Shown in pieces: positions 19,631 through 28,216 of a DNA stretch of 64,000 nt. The stretch is taken from NCBI GenBank assembly GCA_019637875.1, contig JAHBUW010000010.1, positions 1 through 64,000 of the forward strand, given 5' to 3'. The notes under the pieces were generated by a model. The model had not been told where the DNA came from, made no database searches, and saw only the letters and a program-made list of their open reading frames with translations. The DNA is from Pseudobdellovibrionaceae bacterium. GTDB lineage: Bacteria; Bdellovibrionota; Bdellovibrionia; Bdellovibrionales; Bdellovibrionaceae. Made by a program: the position numbers and the translations under genes. Each line of letters starts with the position of its first letter. Position 1 is the first letter of the stretch.

Positions 19631-21030
19631 AGATTCAATTCCTTGTCAGCGGTTCGCTTAGGCTTCGCCAACTCTCTTGGGATTCCAAGTGGAACGTGAA
19701 GAAGGTCAGCATTGATCGGCTTATAGCAGTCTTTTCCTCCGACCTTAACCCGTTCATTGAAAGGGACTTGGCGCGAATCTGTTTTGAAGGCCTGGACGCG
19801 ATCTTTGATATTGCAGCAATCTTTTTTATTCGACCATAAATCTTGCGTGTTCCAAAACTGGTTCTCACCGTTCCCGATGTAACAAACCGTGAACTCCATC
19901 GCTCTCTTAATAGTGCGCTTTTTTACTTCTTCGTAGTAATAGCGGATTTCTTTGTCGCTATAGTGCCAATCGCGAGAAGACTTGTTCACTTGTCCGCGAT
20001 TGAAGAATTGGCGAAAGTTTATTCCAGTCGCTCGCTCAATATTATTCATTGAGAAGGAGCTGAATCGTCCGAAGCCGCAGATAATGGCTGGGACACCTGC
20101 ATCCGCGATCTCATCGACCATTTCGAACGAACTGTATTCCAGTCTGGGCACTGGTCCATCCCAAGCAAATGACGGATCTGTAAAATATCCGTCGGGATGA
20201 ATTGGGAACATAGGATTGATTCGGACAGCAGTCCAAAGACCCGCTTGATTCAATTTTTCTAAAGCCTTGAGGCGGCGTTTTGCAGAGGGCGCACCCGGCT
20301 CGATCTTTCTATTCAATTCATCATTTGTAGACGCGATGCTGAATTGAACTGAACACAGATCTTTTCGCAAAAGCTTTATATAGTCGTCATGGGCGACAAG
20401 ATCAGAGCGCGTGATAATCGTATATGGGTACTCATAGTGATTCAATATTTTCAGAAATTCCTGGGTGACTTTGTATTTAGCATCCATCCACATGAACGAA
20501 TCGCTCATGCAACCGACTCGAAGTGGAATCTTGCTTTCCATCACGTTACGCCACTTTGACTTTTTGTCTGTCTCAAATACCGTGTAGAAGATCTTCCTCA
20601 CTTCGTTAATGTCGATTGGAACTGGGATTGGATTGTTCCAATACCCATGCACAGTGAGCTCAGCCTTCGCATAGCAGTAGGTACAATTGTGAGAGCACCC
20701 ACGCCCATAGGTATCGACTTCGAATGCATAGAGGCATTGCTGGCAAGTCGAATGAGAGTTGACTAGCTTAAATGGATTGCTTTTTGTAATCCCACCGCGA
20801 ATCGGTCGGTCTTTATATCTCAGCTCAAGGTCTCGATAGATTGAATAGTCGAAGGTCGACGGGTATTTCGAAAGCTTGTCGAGCCGCTGAGCATCCTTGA
20901 TAAGCTTGTTGAATGTCGGAGTGAGAAGCGACATGTCCTCTTCAATAGCGAGTGACGGCGCCATGGGGCCAACCGGAAACTGAAGGATCCGTGCAGCTTG
21001 GTCTGTTTGATCAACCAACTGGTCTGACAT
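19627..21030 (-). CDS. Radical SAM protein, spore photoproduct lyase-like
   Basis: 467 residues from ATG 21030 (AGGG upstream). The radical SAM [4Fe-4S] motif CxxxCxxC is Cys112, Cys116, Cys119 in GRGCSHNCTYCYA; a further CxxC (Cys96, Cys99) precedes it and may bind a second metal. After it come SIASTNDELNRKIEPGAPS and RRLKALEKLNQAGL, typical of SPL/DNA-repair-photolyase-like radical SAM enzymes (the RxxEPxxPS segment). Such enzymes use S-adenosylmethionine to make radicals, often on nucleic acid. It is the middle gene of an RHH/radical SAM/ASCH operon with 20-bp and 4-bp overlaps. The actual substrate is unknown. Confidence 0.82.
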   Translation of the reverse strand: MSDQLVDQTDQAARILQFPVGPMAPSLAIEEDMSLLTPTFNKLIKDAQRLDKLSKYPSTFDYSIYRDLELRYKDRPIRGGITKSNPFKLVNSHSTCQQCLYAFEVDTYGRGCSHNCTYCYAKAELTVHGYWNNPIPVPIDINEVRKIFYTVFETDKKSKWRNVMESKIPLRVGCMSDSFMWMDAKYKVTQEFLKILNHYEYPYTIITRSDLVAHDDYIKLLRKDLCSVQFSIASTNDELNRKIEPGAPSAKRRLKALEKLNQAGLWTAVRINPMFPIHPDGYFTDPSFAWDGPVPRLEYSSFEMVDEIADAGVPAIICGFGRFSSFSMNNIERATGINFRQFFNRGQVNKSSRDWHYSDKEIRYYYEEVKKRTIKRAMEFTVCYIGNGENQFWNTQDLWSNKKDCCNIKDRVQAFKTDSRQVPFNERVKVGGKDCYKPINADLLHVPLGIPRELAKPKRTADKELNL

Positions 21031-21211
21031 TTCGCCCTGCTTTCTTGGTCTGCTTGCCAACCGCGTGAAGATTGATTTGCGGCTTTTTGATAAATTCGAG
21101 GATCGAAATTTTCGCGAGAGTCGTAAAGTCGATGAGCGGGTTAGAGGCTAAGAACTCCTCAACCAGCGCATCTTCTTTGGCGTTAAATCGAATTCCTCTG
21201 ACTTTGCTCAT
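21011..21211 (-). CDS. Small ribbon-helix-helix (CopG/Arc-like) protein
   Basis: 66 residues. VRGIRFNAKEDALVEEFLA then TTLAKISILEFIKKP fits a ribbon-helix-helix DNA-binding fold: one beta strand followed by two helices. It has a basic C-terminal tail (KQTKKAGRNVR). First gene of the radical SAM/ASCH operon, overlapping it by 20 bp. Probably the autoregulator of the cassette, or an antitoxin-like partner. Fold call is by pattern only. Confidence 0.6.
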   Translation of the reverse strand: MSKVRGIRFNAKEDALVEEFLASNPLIDFTTLAKISILEFIKKPQINLHAVGKQTKKAGRNVRPVG

Positions 21212-21347
21212 TGGGTCCCAGCATTTTTAAGGATGCTGATGTCCTAGAATGCCGTTAAACACTGTGCAACAGTATTAGACATTCCATGAAGGATCTTCAC
21301 CCCATCGAATGCACAGTCAAGCGAACGACATAGCAAGCACCAAAGCC

Positions 21348-22025
21348 TTAGATTAGGCCGGAGTTTTTCATATCCTTATAGGCTAGGTCGTGGATGTGAA
21401 GAACCCACTCCCAGATGATCGATTCCAACAGGCGTACATCATGTTTTTCTTTAAAACCCAGGTATTTCGTTATGCGCTGGAAGTTTTTGTAGACGACTCC
21501 GCTGTTAACGCAGCCTAAGCTGGAGAGCGCCAGTATGTTCCGGTTATTAGTCTGAGACTTCCACTTTCCCTGCCACTGGCTCCCATGCTTGAAGAGGTTT
21601 CCAGCGGATTCGATGACTTCGACCGGGGTCGGTTGCATCTGGGCGCTTTCTGGAGGCGACATTCTCACCAGATCCCCTCGATCTAGTGAGAATGAAAACC
21701 TAAAAGGTTGATTGTTCCTTCGAATATAAGAATCAAGTTTTTTTAGATTGGTGACTACAAGCTCAATCTGGCACTGGGAAACGACCAAAGCGGCCCCAAG
21801 TAGATCTTCTACCAGGCAATCTTCTTCGAAAAAGAGATCGTCGGCTTGGTCGCTAACTTCGTCATTATCGTCGGTGTAGCAAATTTCAATTTCTCGGCAG
21901 CGCCTGTCGGAAGCCTCAATTGCTTGCCCCAAAGGCTCCAGGACTTTCTTGAGTCCCTCAAAACGTGACTCTTCAAGTAGTTCATCCAGGAAGGAGCGGT
22001 ACCAATTTACTTCGCCAATCTTCAT
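21348..22025 (-). CDS. Unknown island protein
   Basis: 225 residues from ATG 22025, preferred over 22079 because GAGG lies 6 bases upstream. Acidic N-terminal half (ICYTDDNDEVSDQADDLFFEED), then a helical part (VSQCQIELVVTNLKKLDSYIRR) and a basic C-terminal half with WQGKWKSQTNNRN. No signal peptide, membrane segment or catalytic motif recognised. It is divergent from abiEi across an A+T-rich promoter region. Its place between known defence genes is the only clue to role. Confidence 0.65.
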   Translation of the reverse strand: MKIGEVNWYRSFLDELLEESRFEGLKKVLEPLGQAIEASDRRCREIEICYTDDNDEVSDQADDLFFEEDCLVEDLLGAALVVSQCQIELVVTNLKKLDSYIRRNNQPFRFSFSLDRGDLVRMSPPESAQMQPTPVEVIESAGNLFKHGSQWQGKWKSQTNNRNILALSSLGCVNSGVVYKNFQRITKYLGFKEKHDVRLLESIIWEWVLHIHDLAYKDMKNSGLI

Positions 22026-22152
22026 TGAATCCTCGTTACCATGCCAATTGATGACTGGACCAGTTTGGAAATAAACCAATACTTACAATATTATAGATGC
22101 TATATATCGCAAATATCTTAAAAATTAAGTAATTTGTGTATTCTGCCGACAA

Positions 22153-22185
22153 TCATATTATACTTAATTTATAAGTATAATATGA
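22153..22185. promoter_or_regulatory. abiE operator: 14-bp-arm inverted repeat over the start codon
   Basis: Perfect arms 22153-22166 and 22172-22185 with a 5-bp spacer (half-site TCATATTATACTTA). The right arm contains TATAAT and the candidate ATG 22182. AbiEi proteins are known to repress their own promoter by binding inverted repeats, so this is the likely autoregulatory site. Confidence 0.7.
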
Positions 22186-22817
22186 AGGAGCTTATGCGGC
22201 AACCCGCTGAACGTAGCAAGGAACTATTTGAGCTCGCAGAGTCTCAACAGGGCTTCTTCACAGCAAAGCAGGCTGAAAGCGTTGGCTACATTAAAACGAA
22301 TCACTCTTATCACGTAAAGTCAGGAAATTGGCTTCGCGAAGCGAGAGGCATTTATCGTCTCGCTCAATTTCCCACAACGCCTGATCAGCAAAAGATCCTC
22401 TACGCCCTCTGGAGCCAAAATCGCCAAGGGCAAGTGCAGGGAGTCTATTCTCACGAGACAGCCCTAGCTCACTATGGAATATCGGATGCCAACCCTTCAA
22501 AGCTCGACATGACTGTTCCAAAGTCATTTCGACGGACTGCTAAAATTCCTAAAGTCATACGACTACATCACGCCGATCTGACCAAAGATATGATTCTGGA
22601 GAGCCGAGGATTCCTGGTTACTAAGCCTAACCGTACAATCAGTGACATCATGACATGCGGTTGGGTGCCATTCGAAATTGTTCGCCAGGCATCCATTGAG
22701 GCGCTTAAACTGGGACTTCTGCAGAAGTGGGAAATTGAAAGCATTGTCGACCACGTCATTGCCCCATCTGAAATGCGGGTGCAGCTACAAACGCTGCTCA
22801 AGGAGATTCGCAAGTGA
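22182..22817 (+). CDS. abiEi: AbiEi-type antitoxin and autorepressor
   Basis: 211 residues from ATG 22182; ATG 22194, after AAGGAG, is an alternative. The N-terminal winged HTH (GFFTAKQAESVGY then YHVKSGNWLREARGIYRLAQFP) is the AbiEi_4-type antitoxin domain. The C-terminal part (VYSHETALAHYGISDANPSKLDMTVP, then IRLHHADL and RTISDIM) is the AbiEi antitoxin/repressor domain. In known type IV systems AbiEi counteracts the nucleotidyltransferase AbiEii and represses the operon. It overlaps abiEii by 4 bp and is preceded by a strong inverted repeat. Confidence 0.9.
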   Translation: MKELMRQPAERSKELFELAESQQGFFTAKQAESVGYIKTNHSYHVKSGNWLREARGIYRLAQFPTTPDQQKILYALWSQNRQGQVQGVYSHETALAHYGISDANPSKLDMTVPKSFRRTAKIPKVIRLHHADLTKDMILESRGFLVTKPNRTISDIMTCGWVPFEIVRQASIEALKLGLLQKWEIESIVDHVIAPSEMRVQLQTLLKEIRK

Positions 22818-23677
22818 ATCCATACAAAACGGCAGTCTCTTTTCGCCGTGCCCTTGAGGATAGAATTGCTCTCAAATCAAAAGAAGCTGGAATAGACATC
22901 CAGCGCCTCCGCCGGGATGTCGCCTTTGATCGTCTGCTAGTCAGGCTATTTTCGATGCCGACTCCTCCGTGGGTTCTCAAGGGTGGCTACGCCATGCAAC
23001 TTCGCACGGATAGCGCGAGGACGACGAAAGATATCGACCTCGCTCTGAAAGACGCAAAATTTCTTTTTGGCGATGAGGATTCCAAGCATCTAGCCATACG
23101 TGATTTGCTACTCAAGTATGCGTCCACGGATCATCAAGACTACTTCGAATTTCGCATCTCAGAGCCCACGCAGGAGCTTGCGAATGCTCCTGAGGGAGGC
23201 ATCCGCTTTAACATTGAAGCGCGACTTGCGGATCGAACGTTCGAGAGATTTCTCCTCGATATTGCAGCAGGAGACGTTTGGACTGAGCCTCTTGACCTGC
23301 TGAAGTCGAATGACTTGCTGGAATTTGCAGGCTTCGCACCTCGAGACTTCCCGGCAATTCCCAAGGAGCAGCAGTTCGCGGAAAAACTCCACGCATATTC
23401 ACTTCCGAGGCCGCCAGATAAGCCAAATTCTCGAGTCAAAGACCTAGTTGATATGGTTCTCCTAATTCAGGAGGGCTTAGAGCCCGAACGGACAGCTTCG
23501 TTTTTAGTGGATACTTACAAGCGACGAGCGACACACGCGCTCGACCTTTTCATACAAGCACCGCCAGATCACTGGGCGAAAATTTATCCGAAGCTAGCAG
23601 ACGAGTGTGGAATCTCCACAGATCTCGCTGAGGCGCTAAAAATCCTATCAGACTTCGCCAAAAAGCTGCGCGTCTGA
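22814..23677 (+). CDS. abiEii: AbiEii-type nucleotidyltransferase toxin
   Basis: 287 residues; GTG 22814 overlaps the antitoxin stop (GTGA) and AAGGAG precedes it. Nucleotidyltransferase motif: Lys56-Gly-Gly58 (VLKGGYAMQLR) followed by Asp73 and Asp75 (TKDIDL). Later EQQFAEKLHAYSLPR with RVKDLVDMVLL is the second AbiEii signature. Known relatives use nucleotides to block growth during phage infection (abortive infection). With abiEi it forms a complete pair; all key motifs are present. Confidence 0.92.
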   Translation: MNPYKTAVSFRRALEDRIALKSKEAGIDIQRLRRDVAFDRLLVRLFSMPTPPWVLKGGYAMQLRTDSARTTKDIDLALKDAKFLFGDEDSKHLAIRDLLLKYASTDHQDYFEFRISEPTQELANAPEGGIRFNIEARLADRTFERFLLDIAAGDVWTEPLDLLKSNDLLEFAGFAPRDFPAIPKEQQFAEKLHAYSLPRPPDKPNSRVKDLVDMVLLIQEGLEPERTASFLVDTYKRRATHALDLFIQAPPDHWAKIYPKLADECGISTDLAEALKILSDFAKKLRV

Positions 23678-23690
23678 AGTAGCTTACTAT

Positions 23691-23834
23691 TCACTTCGTG
23701 CAACTACGTTGGGATATTTCAGCAACGATTTCCAGAATTTTTTCAGATGGCGGTTTCCGGCGAAGAACTGCCAGATTGCGAGCGATCCTGCGCCCTGCAT
23801 TCCTTTTGCCTATCTTGGGCTTCTCCTCGATCAC
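23691..23834 (-). CDS. Possible 47-residue protein
   Basis: GTG 23834 is preceded by GACAGGAGGGAAT, a strong ribosome site, and opens a 47-codon frame rich in Arg and Lys (RNAGRRIARNLAVLRRK, then PPSEKILEIVAEIS). The end lies 13 bp after the abiEii stop. It may be a small nucleic-acid-binding protein or a gene remnant. The ribosome site and biased composition are the only support. Confidence 0.35.
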   Translation of the reverse strand: MIEEKPKIGKRNAGRRIARNLAVLRRKPPSEKILEIVAEISQRSCTK

Positions 23835-24029
23835 ATTCCCTCCTGTCGGTGAGGACAATATCACAATTCCCGGCCTAATAAACTGTGGATTCGTATAGAG
23901 AATTCAATGCGTGTTGAGCCATTGGCCCATCTACGGAGCTACAAAACCCTACGTCTCAGAATGAATCGCCGGGCGAGACTTTAACTCAATTAGGCCTTAG
24001 CGCTAACCGATAAAGTATCGGAACCTGGG

Positions 24030-24047
24030 CCAGCATTCGCATGCTGG
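24030..24047 (+). other. Small hairpin in the leader of the helicase gene; gap otherwise empty
   Basis: CCAGCAT and ATGCTGG with a TCGC loop, 34 bp before the helicase ATG. Apart from this and the possible 47-residue frame, nothing recognisable was seen between 23678 and 24080; it is presumed to hold the helicase promoter. Confidence 0.4.
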
Positions 24048-24080
24048 ACAGAGGTGACCACTTTCAACAAGTAGGTTCAA

Positions 24081-25460
24081 ATGAGCACCACTCAGTCGCA
24101 AGCTATCAGCGCCATTCTCGAAGGCTTGGGCCGAGACAACATCTTCATGATTCACGGAAAAGCCGGAACAGGAAAGTCGTACTTGATTCGACAGCTTGTA
24201 GAAGAACTAGGAAAGACCTATAGCAAAGATCGAATCAAAGTTGTTTCTCCGACAGGGCTTGCTGCCTCGATTGTCAATGGGGCGACAATTCATCGTTTTT
24301 TCGGCCTTACCAATTTTAAGGAAGGAACCTACAAGACCGTCGGCAGAGCACTCGGAAATCACACCGTCAAAGAGAGAATCAAAAAAACAAGAATCCTCAT
24401 CATCGACGAAGTTTCAATGGTCCACCGAGACGTTTACACAGCTATCGCAACGATTGCAGCTCTTGTAAGTGGCGAACAAGTCAAAGGCGCAAACTGGGGG
24501 GCGATTCCATACCACAAAAAATCCGATCGAATTGCAGAATCAATAAAAAGCACATTCGGTCACATCAAGATCATCCTGGTTGGAGACCTTCACCAGCTTT
24601 CGCCGGTTGATCGTCGCGGATACAAAGATGTCTGGTTTTTTGACTCAAACAGATTTTCGGATGCCAAATGCAGACTCCTTGAACTGACTCAAGTCCATAG
24701 ATCCTCAGATGAAGAGTACCTTGAATTCCTCGAGCAGATTCGTCGTGGGAACAATAGCGATCTAGTTCGTCATTTTTTAGCAGAACGCGTTCAAACTCCA
24801 GACACTGACACCATGAGAATCTATGGAAAAAATGAGCAGGTGAATGAATGGAACTCCAAACAGCTTGACCGGCTGCCAGGTATCGCCGTTTCATTTACGT
24901 CAAACTATGTTGCTGCACTCTATTCGCCTGAGCAGGCAGATCCTATCCGAATCAAAAACTTCTCCTCGGCAGTTTTGGCAGAGTTGCGCAAGAATGCGAG
25001 CTTCCAGCCTGAAATTTCCCTCAAAGTAGGCGCCAGAGTCATGATTCTCGAAAATGACTCGGACAGTAATCGGTATAACAATGGTCACACTGGTTTCATT
25101 GTGCAAATTGCTGCAGATCACGTCTCGATCCAGTTCGACCACACGGGAGAAGTGGTCAACATCTATCCCAGCGAGCGCGAAATTCTTGACCCCGACTACT
25201 CGCTCATCGGATGGGAGCATAACTTGCCTCTGACTCTGGCGTGGGCAACGACAGTGCATAAGGCGCAAGGTCAGACCCTCGACCGAGTTGCCGTGGACCT
25301 AAGAGGTTTTTGGGAGCCTGGACAAGCCTACGTCGCACTTTCTAGATCGCGGAGGAAAGAGGACCTCATCGTGTTGGGATGGGATGAAAAAGCCATTATG
25401 CCTCCCAATCCACACCCAACTGAATGGCTACAGTCGCTCCGAATGAAAAGAGCAGGATAG
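24081..25460 (+). CDS. PIF1/RecD2-like superfamily 1B helicase
   Basis: 459 residues. Motif I GKAGTGKS (26-33), motif Ia VVSPTGLAA, motif II LIIDEVSM, motif III GDLHQLSPV, and near the C-terminus TLAWATTVHKAQGQTLD and AYVALSRSR (motifs V-VI). This is the PIF1/Dda/RecD2 pattern of 5'-to-3' DNA helicases. It acts on DNA in the cytoplasm. It stands alone between abiE and the HEPN gene. PIF1-like helicases occur both in repair and as parts of defence systems; the island location favours the latter, but no partner is clear. Confidence 0.88.
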   Translation: MSTTQSQAISAILEGLGRDNIFMIHGKAGTGKSYLIRQLVEELGKTYSKDRIKVVSPTGLAASIVNGATIHRFFGLTNFKEGTYKTVGRALGNHTVKERIKKTRILIIDEVSMVHRDVYTAIATIAALVSGEQVKGANWGAIPYHKKSDRIAESIKSTFGHIKIILVGDLHQLSPVDRRGYKDVWFFDSNRFSDAKCRLLELTQVHRSSDEEYLEFLEQIRRGNNSDLVRHFLAERVQTPDTDTMRIYGKNEQVNEWNSKQLDRLPGIAVSFTSNYVAALYSPEQADPIRIKNFSSAVLAELRKNASFQPEISLKVGARVMILENDSDSNRYNNGHTGFIVQIAADHVSIQFDHTGEVVNIYPSEREILDPDYSLIGWEHNLPLTLAWATTVHKAQGQTLDRVAVDLRGFWEPGQAYVALSRSRRKEDLIVLGWDEKAIMPPNPHPTEWLQSLRMKRAG

Positions 25461-25487
25461 CCAAGATCACTACAGAAACGTAAAAGC

Positions 25488-26792
25488 CTATTTTCTAAAT
25501 TCCAGAAGACTAAGTTCATTCCGTAGGCCTAATTCAAGCTTTTCAACCCACAAGTTAAATTCTTTTTTATCTTTGAAACGTGCTTTGTCTTGAATGGCGA
25601 AACAAATAAGCTGCCAGCTTATCACTGATAGCTCATTTATCTCCTGCTTAAGAACGGTCCTCTCCCCGTGATGAGAAATTGAGCTTCGGAGACCATAAAG
25701 CTTCTTAACAAGAGTCTTCATTTTTATTCTGTCATCAATTTTGTTGCACAACACAAGAGCGCATCCACTCGCGATAGTCGCGGCGATAGATTTCTGAGAA
25801 GTCTCAAAGAAGGCCTCGATAGCGGTTATTAGACTCAGCAATTTGTCAGCAGGATCAGGTAATTCTCGTGCATGAGAGTGAAAGTGAAGTGCCGTTAAGA
25901 TTGTTCCCTCAAATGTCTTTGTCGCGTCAAATTTTGCTTCTGTCGCCAAATCCGCAAGTGTCGAAATTTTTAGATCGTCTATAAGTTTCAGTGCCTTCTC
26001 GTCGATCACCAGAGGAGCCTTCGGCCCCACCACGGTTTGAGCCCATCGAATAGAATCATTCGCTCGTGTGAGCTCTAGCTGGAGACCCCTGAAGAATTCA
26101 CCTTTTATCCCAACACGAGTCTCAAAAAATCTCGGTGTCAAAGCGTCAGCCAGAAAATTTAGGATCGCAACGGTTAGGCGTAGTTCTTCACGCGCAATTT
26201 CCTGAGCCCGGGTACTTTCAGCAACCACAGTGCGTTCGGCGCAAACAGTATTGCTGAACTGGTTGATCATTTCATTTGTGCGATCGAGGCTCTCTTTTTT
26301 GGATACGGTGTCCATGTCTGCGTCTGCCATTTCTGAGATGGCAGCAGCGTCGGCACGCATTTTTGAGAGGTATTCATCTGTCACAGTAAAAAGTCGAATT
26401 TTCCCGAGCTTCAATTCAGGCGTTTTTAGCGCTATGCCGTCAAGAGGGATAAGGACTGTGGTCTCTGAGGCAAACTGACTGTACTTGTCACAAAGGTCAG
26501 AAAACATTGTCGCAATGCCTGAATTATCAGGGGTGCCGACATTCTTCGATACGATATGATCAACTTGCTTCTCTAAGTATTCTTGGGAATACTTCCTTAT
26601 CCATCCGTCCTTCTTCAATAAGTCGGAAATGATAGCCGACCGCTTTTCACACAGACCATCATCTAATGCGAACCCTGATGAGCCGTCAGTCCGCGGCCGC
26701 GGTATTTTGACTTTGGCATTTAGGGTTGAGGTTGCCCCATCGACGATCTCGATGAGGCGGGAAATGTATTTCTCTTTTTTCTTGGGATGCAT
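25488..26792 (-). CDS. ApeA-like HEPN domain protein
   Basis: 434 residues. The C-terminal region (KLLSLITAIEAFFETS, ATIASGCALVL, then KLYGLRSSISHHGE) matches the ApeA-like HEPN pattern; Arg369 and His374 form the RxxxxH motif of HEPN ribonucleases. The N-terminal 230 residues have beta-rich stretches (TTVLIPLDGIALKTPELKLGKIRLF), as in ApeA-type proteins where this part is a sensor. Such proteins cut RNA and stop translation after phage infection. Start ATG 26792. It is the last gene of the A+T-rich island. The HEPN call is by motif; activity is inferred. Confidence 0.75.
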   Translation of the reverse strand: MHPKKKEKYISRLIEIVDGATSTLNAKVKIPRPRTDGSSGFALDDGLCEKRSAIISDLLKKDGWIRKYSQEYLEKQVDHIVSKNVGTPDNSGIATMFSDLCDKYSQFASETTVLIPLDGIALKTPELKLGKIRLFTVTDEYLSKMRADAAAISEMADADMDTVSKKESLDRTNEMINQFSNTVCAERTVVAESTRAQEIAREELRLTVAILNFLADALTPRFFETRVGIKGEFFRGLQLELTRANDSIRWAQTVVGPKAPLVIDEKALKLIDDLKISTLADLATEAKFDATKTFEGTILTALHFHSHARELPDPADKLLSLITAIEAFFETSQKSIAATIASGCALVLCNKIDDRIKMKTLVKKLYGLRSSISHHGERTVLKQEINELSVISWQLICFAIQDKARFKDKKEFNLWVEKLELGLRNELSLLEFRK

Positions 26793-26884
26793 GTCTCAAT
26801 ATATTCTCGGCAGCCTTGCAAACGAACAGAAAACGCTCGCTTGTAGATTTGCCGCAAGGCAGTCGAACGCGGTGCAAATCAGGA

Positions 26885-28216
26885 TTACGATTGGGGTGCA
26901 GTCGGCGCAACATCCACCAAATACCCCCGCGCCTCCGGATACTTCTTCACGCAAACACAGGTACCAACTCTCAGTTTCTTAACCAAATTCGGATGTATGA
27001 CGAAGCCCTCGACAGTCTTCACGGACTTCATACCCGTCGGCCAATCGACCATGAGGCGTCGTTCGTACTGCTCCGTGGACTCCCGAACCGTCCGGGTGCC
27101 AGCCATGCCCGCGATGATCTCCGCACTCTCGGGTCGCTTCTGAAGAAACGCGTACAGCGTGGACATATTGCCCATGAGACGTCCCGCGAACTCACGACTG
27201 ATCCGCTCCAAGTCGCAAATCTCCTGGTGGGCGACGACAATGCTCATTTTCGAACTGCGAGCCCGATCCAAAAAGGCGATGAAATCCTCCGACGCCATAT
27301 CAGCGAACTCGTCGATGATGACTGTAAACGGAATCCTTTCCGCCTCGGGCACCTCGGCGTCGATCCGGGCGGAAACGGCCTTCAGATCCTGAAGGATAAA
27401 TCGACCGATCGCTTTGGCGGTTTCGCCGTACCGGCGGGAATCCAGGAACACATAGTTGATATGACCCTTCCGTACGGATTCGAAAAGATCGATCCCAGGT
27501 CCATCGTCAACGATCAGCTCTCCGAAGTCCGACAAGCAGATGCTCTCAAGTTGCGTTCGAAGGCCTTGCAGCGAACCCCACTGGTCGGAACTCTTGGCAA
27601 ATCGGACGCAATCCTCGAATATCCGCTTCTCTCGGGCGGCAGTCTCGGGCAGGCGACAAGCCAAATCCTCAAGAAACCGCGGTTCACTGGCCGCACGCAG
27701 AACAACACCAAGATTCAGCGAATAACCACCGTGATCCCGAAGCCAGCACAAACCGATCAACAACTTCAAAAGAAAACTCGCCGCCTGGTTCTTGTAGAAC
27801 TCTTCGGACCAGTTGAGCGCCATCATGATCCGATCCCGCAGCTGGTTCGCCGTCCCGTTACCCAGCAAATTGTAGCGATGGGACATCTTCAAGTCGGTCA
27901 AAGAAAAGACCCGCAGATCCTCAAGACGGTTCGCTTCCGCCGCGAACTGCGAAAACTTCAGGATCGTGTTCATGTCCGACTTCAGATCTATGAAGAGAAC
28001 CCCGCGGCCTTGCTCGATTCGCTGTCGGATGATGTGGGAGATGAGTACCGTCTTCCCAAAACCGGAAGCTCCGACGATATGGACGTGGTGATTGAGCTGC
28101 CCCTCCGTCAGCCATTCTTGCCGCCACAGGCTGCCTTTTACCTTTCCAAGTAAAACTGAATTCGGAGGCCGGCGGAAGTCTTTGGCCGCACCGACGATTT
28201 CTTTCGCCAGACTCAC
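26885..28216 (-). CDS. VirD4/TraD-like type IV coupling ATPase
   Basis: 443 residues. Walker A GASGFGKT (49-56) and Walker B TVIIDEFADM near residue 300, then SIVVAHQEICDL, match the TraD/TraG/VirD4 family of hexameric ATPases that feed DNA to conjugation machinery. There is no N-terminal membrane segment, so it resembles the soluble TraD-like forms. Its ATG overlaps by 4 bp the stop of the replication-relaxation gene. Composition matches the host rather than the adjacent island. No relaxase or pilus gene is in view, so it may be an orphan or a mobilisation remnant. Confidence 0.85.
   Translation of the reverse strand: MSLAKEIVGAAKDFRRPPNSVLLGKVKGSLWRQEWLTEGQLNHHVHIVGASGFGKTVLISHIIRQRIEQGRGVLFIDLKSDMNTILKFSQFAAEANRLEDLRVFSLTDLKMSHRYNLLGNGTANQLRDRIMMALNWSEEFYKNQAASFLLKLLIGLCWLRDHGGYSLNLGVVLRAASEPRFLEDLACRLPETAAREKRIFEDCVRFAKSSDQWGSLQGLRTQLESICLSDFGELIVDDGPGIDLFESVRKGHINYVFLDSRRYGETAKAIGRFILQDLKAVSARIDAEVPEAERIPFTVIIDEFADMASEDFIAFLDRARSSKMSIVVAHQEICDLERISREFAGRLMGNMSTLYAFLQKRPESAEIIAGMAGTRTVRESTEQYERRLMVDWPTGMKSVKTVEGFVIHPNLVKKLRVGTCVCVKKYPEARGYLVDVAPTAPQS

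Larger units (their letters stand above)
13220..26792. mobile_element. A+T-rich defence island (borders approximate)
   Basis: From about 13.2 to 26.8 kb the sequence is visibly richer in A+T than either flank, and nearly every recognisable gene belongs to a restriction, toxin-antitoxin, HEPN, helicase or nucleotide-processing family. No integrase or transposase was found and no duplicated att site was recognised, so how it arrived is not known. A VirD4/TraD-like ATPase pair and a tRNA-His gene follow on the right. Borders are judged from composition and gene content by eye. Confidence 0.6.

Noticed and set aside
23698-23898. 66-codon plus-strand frame after abiEii
   Set aside because: No ribosome site; the opposite strand has a better supported small frame.
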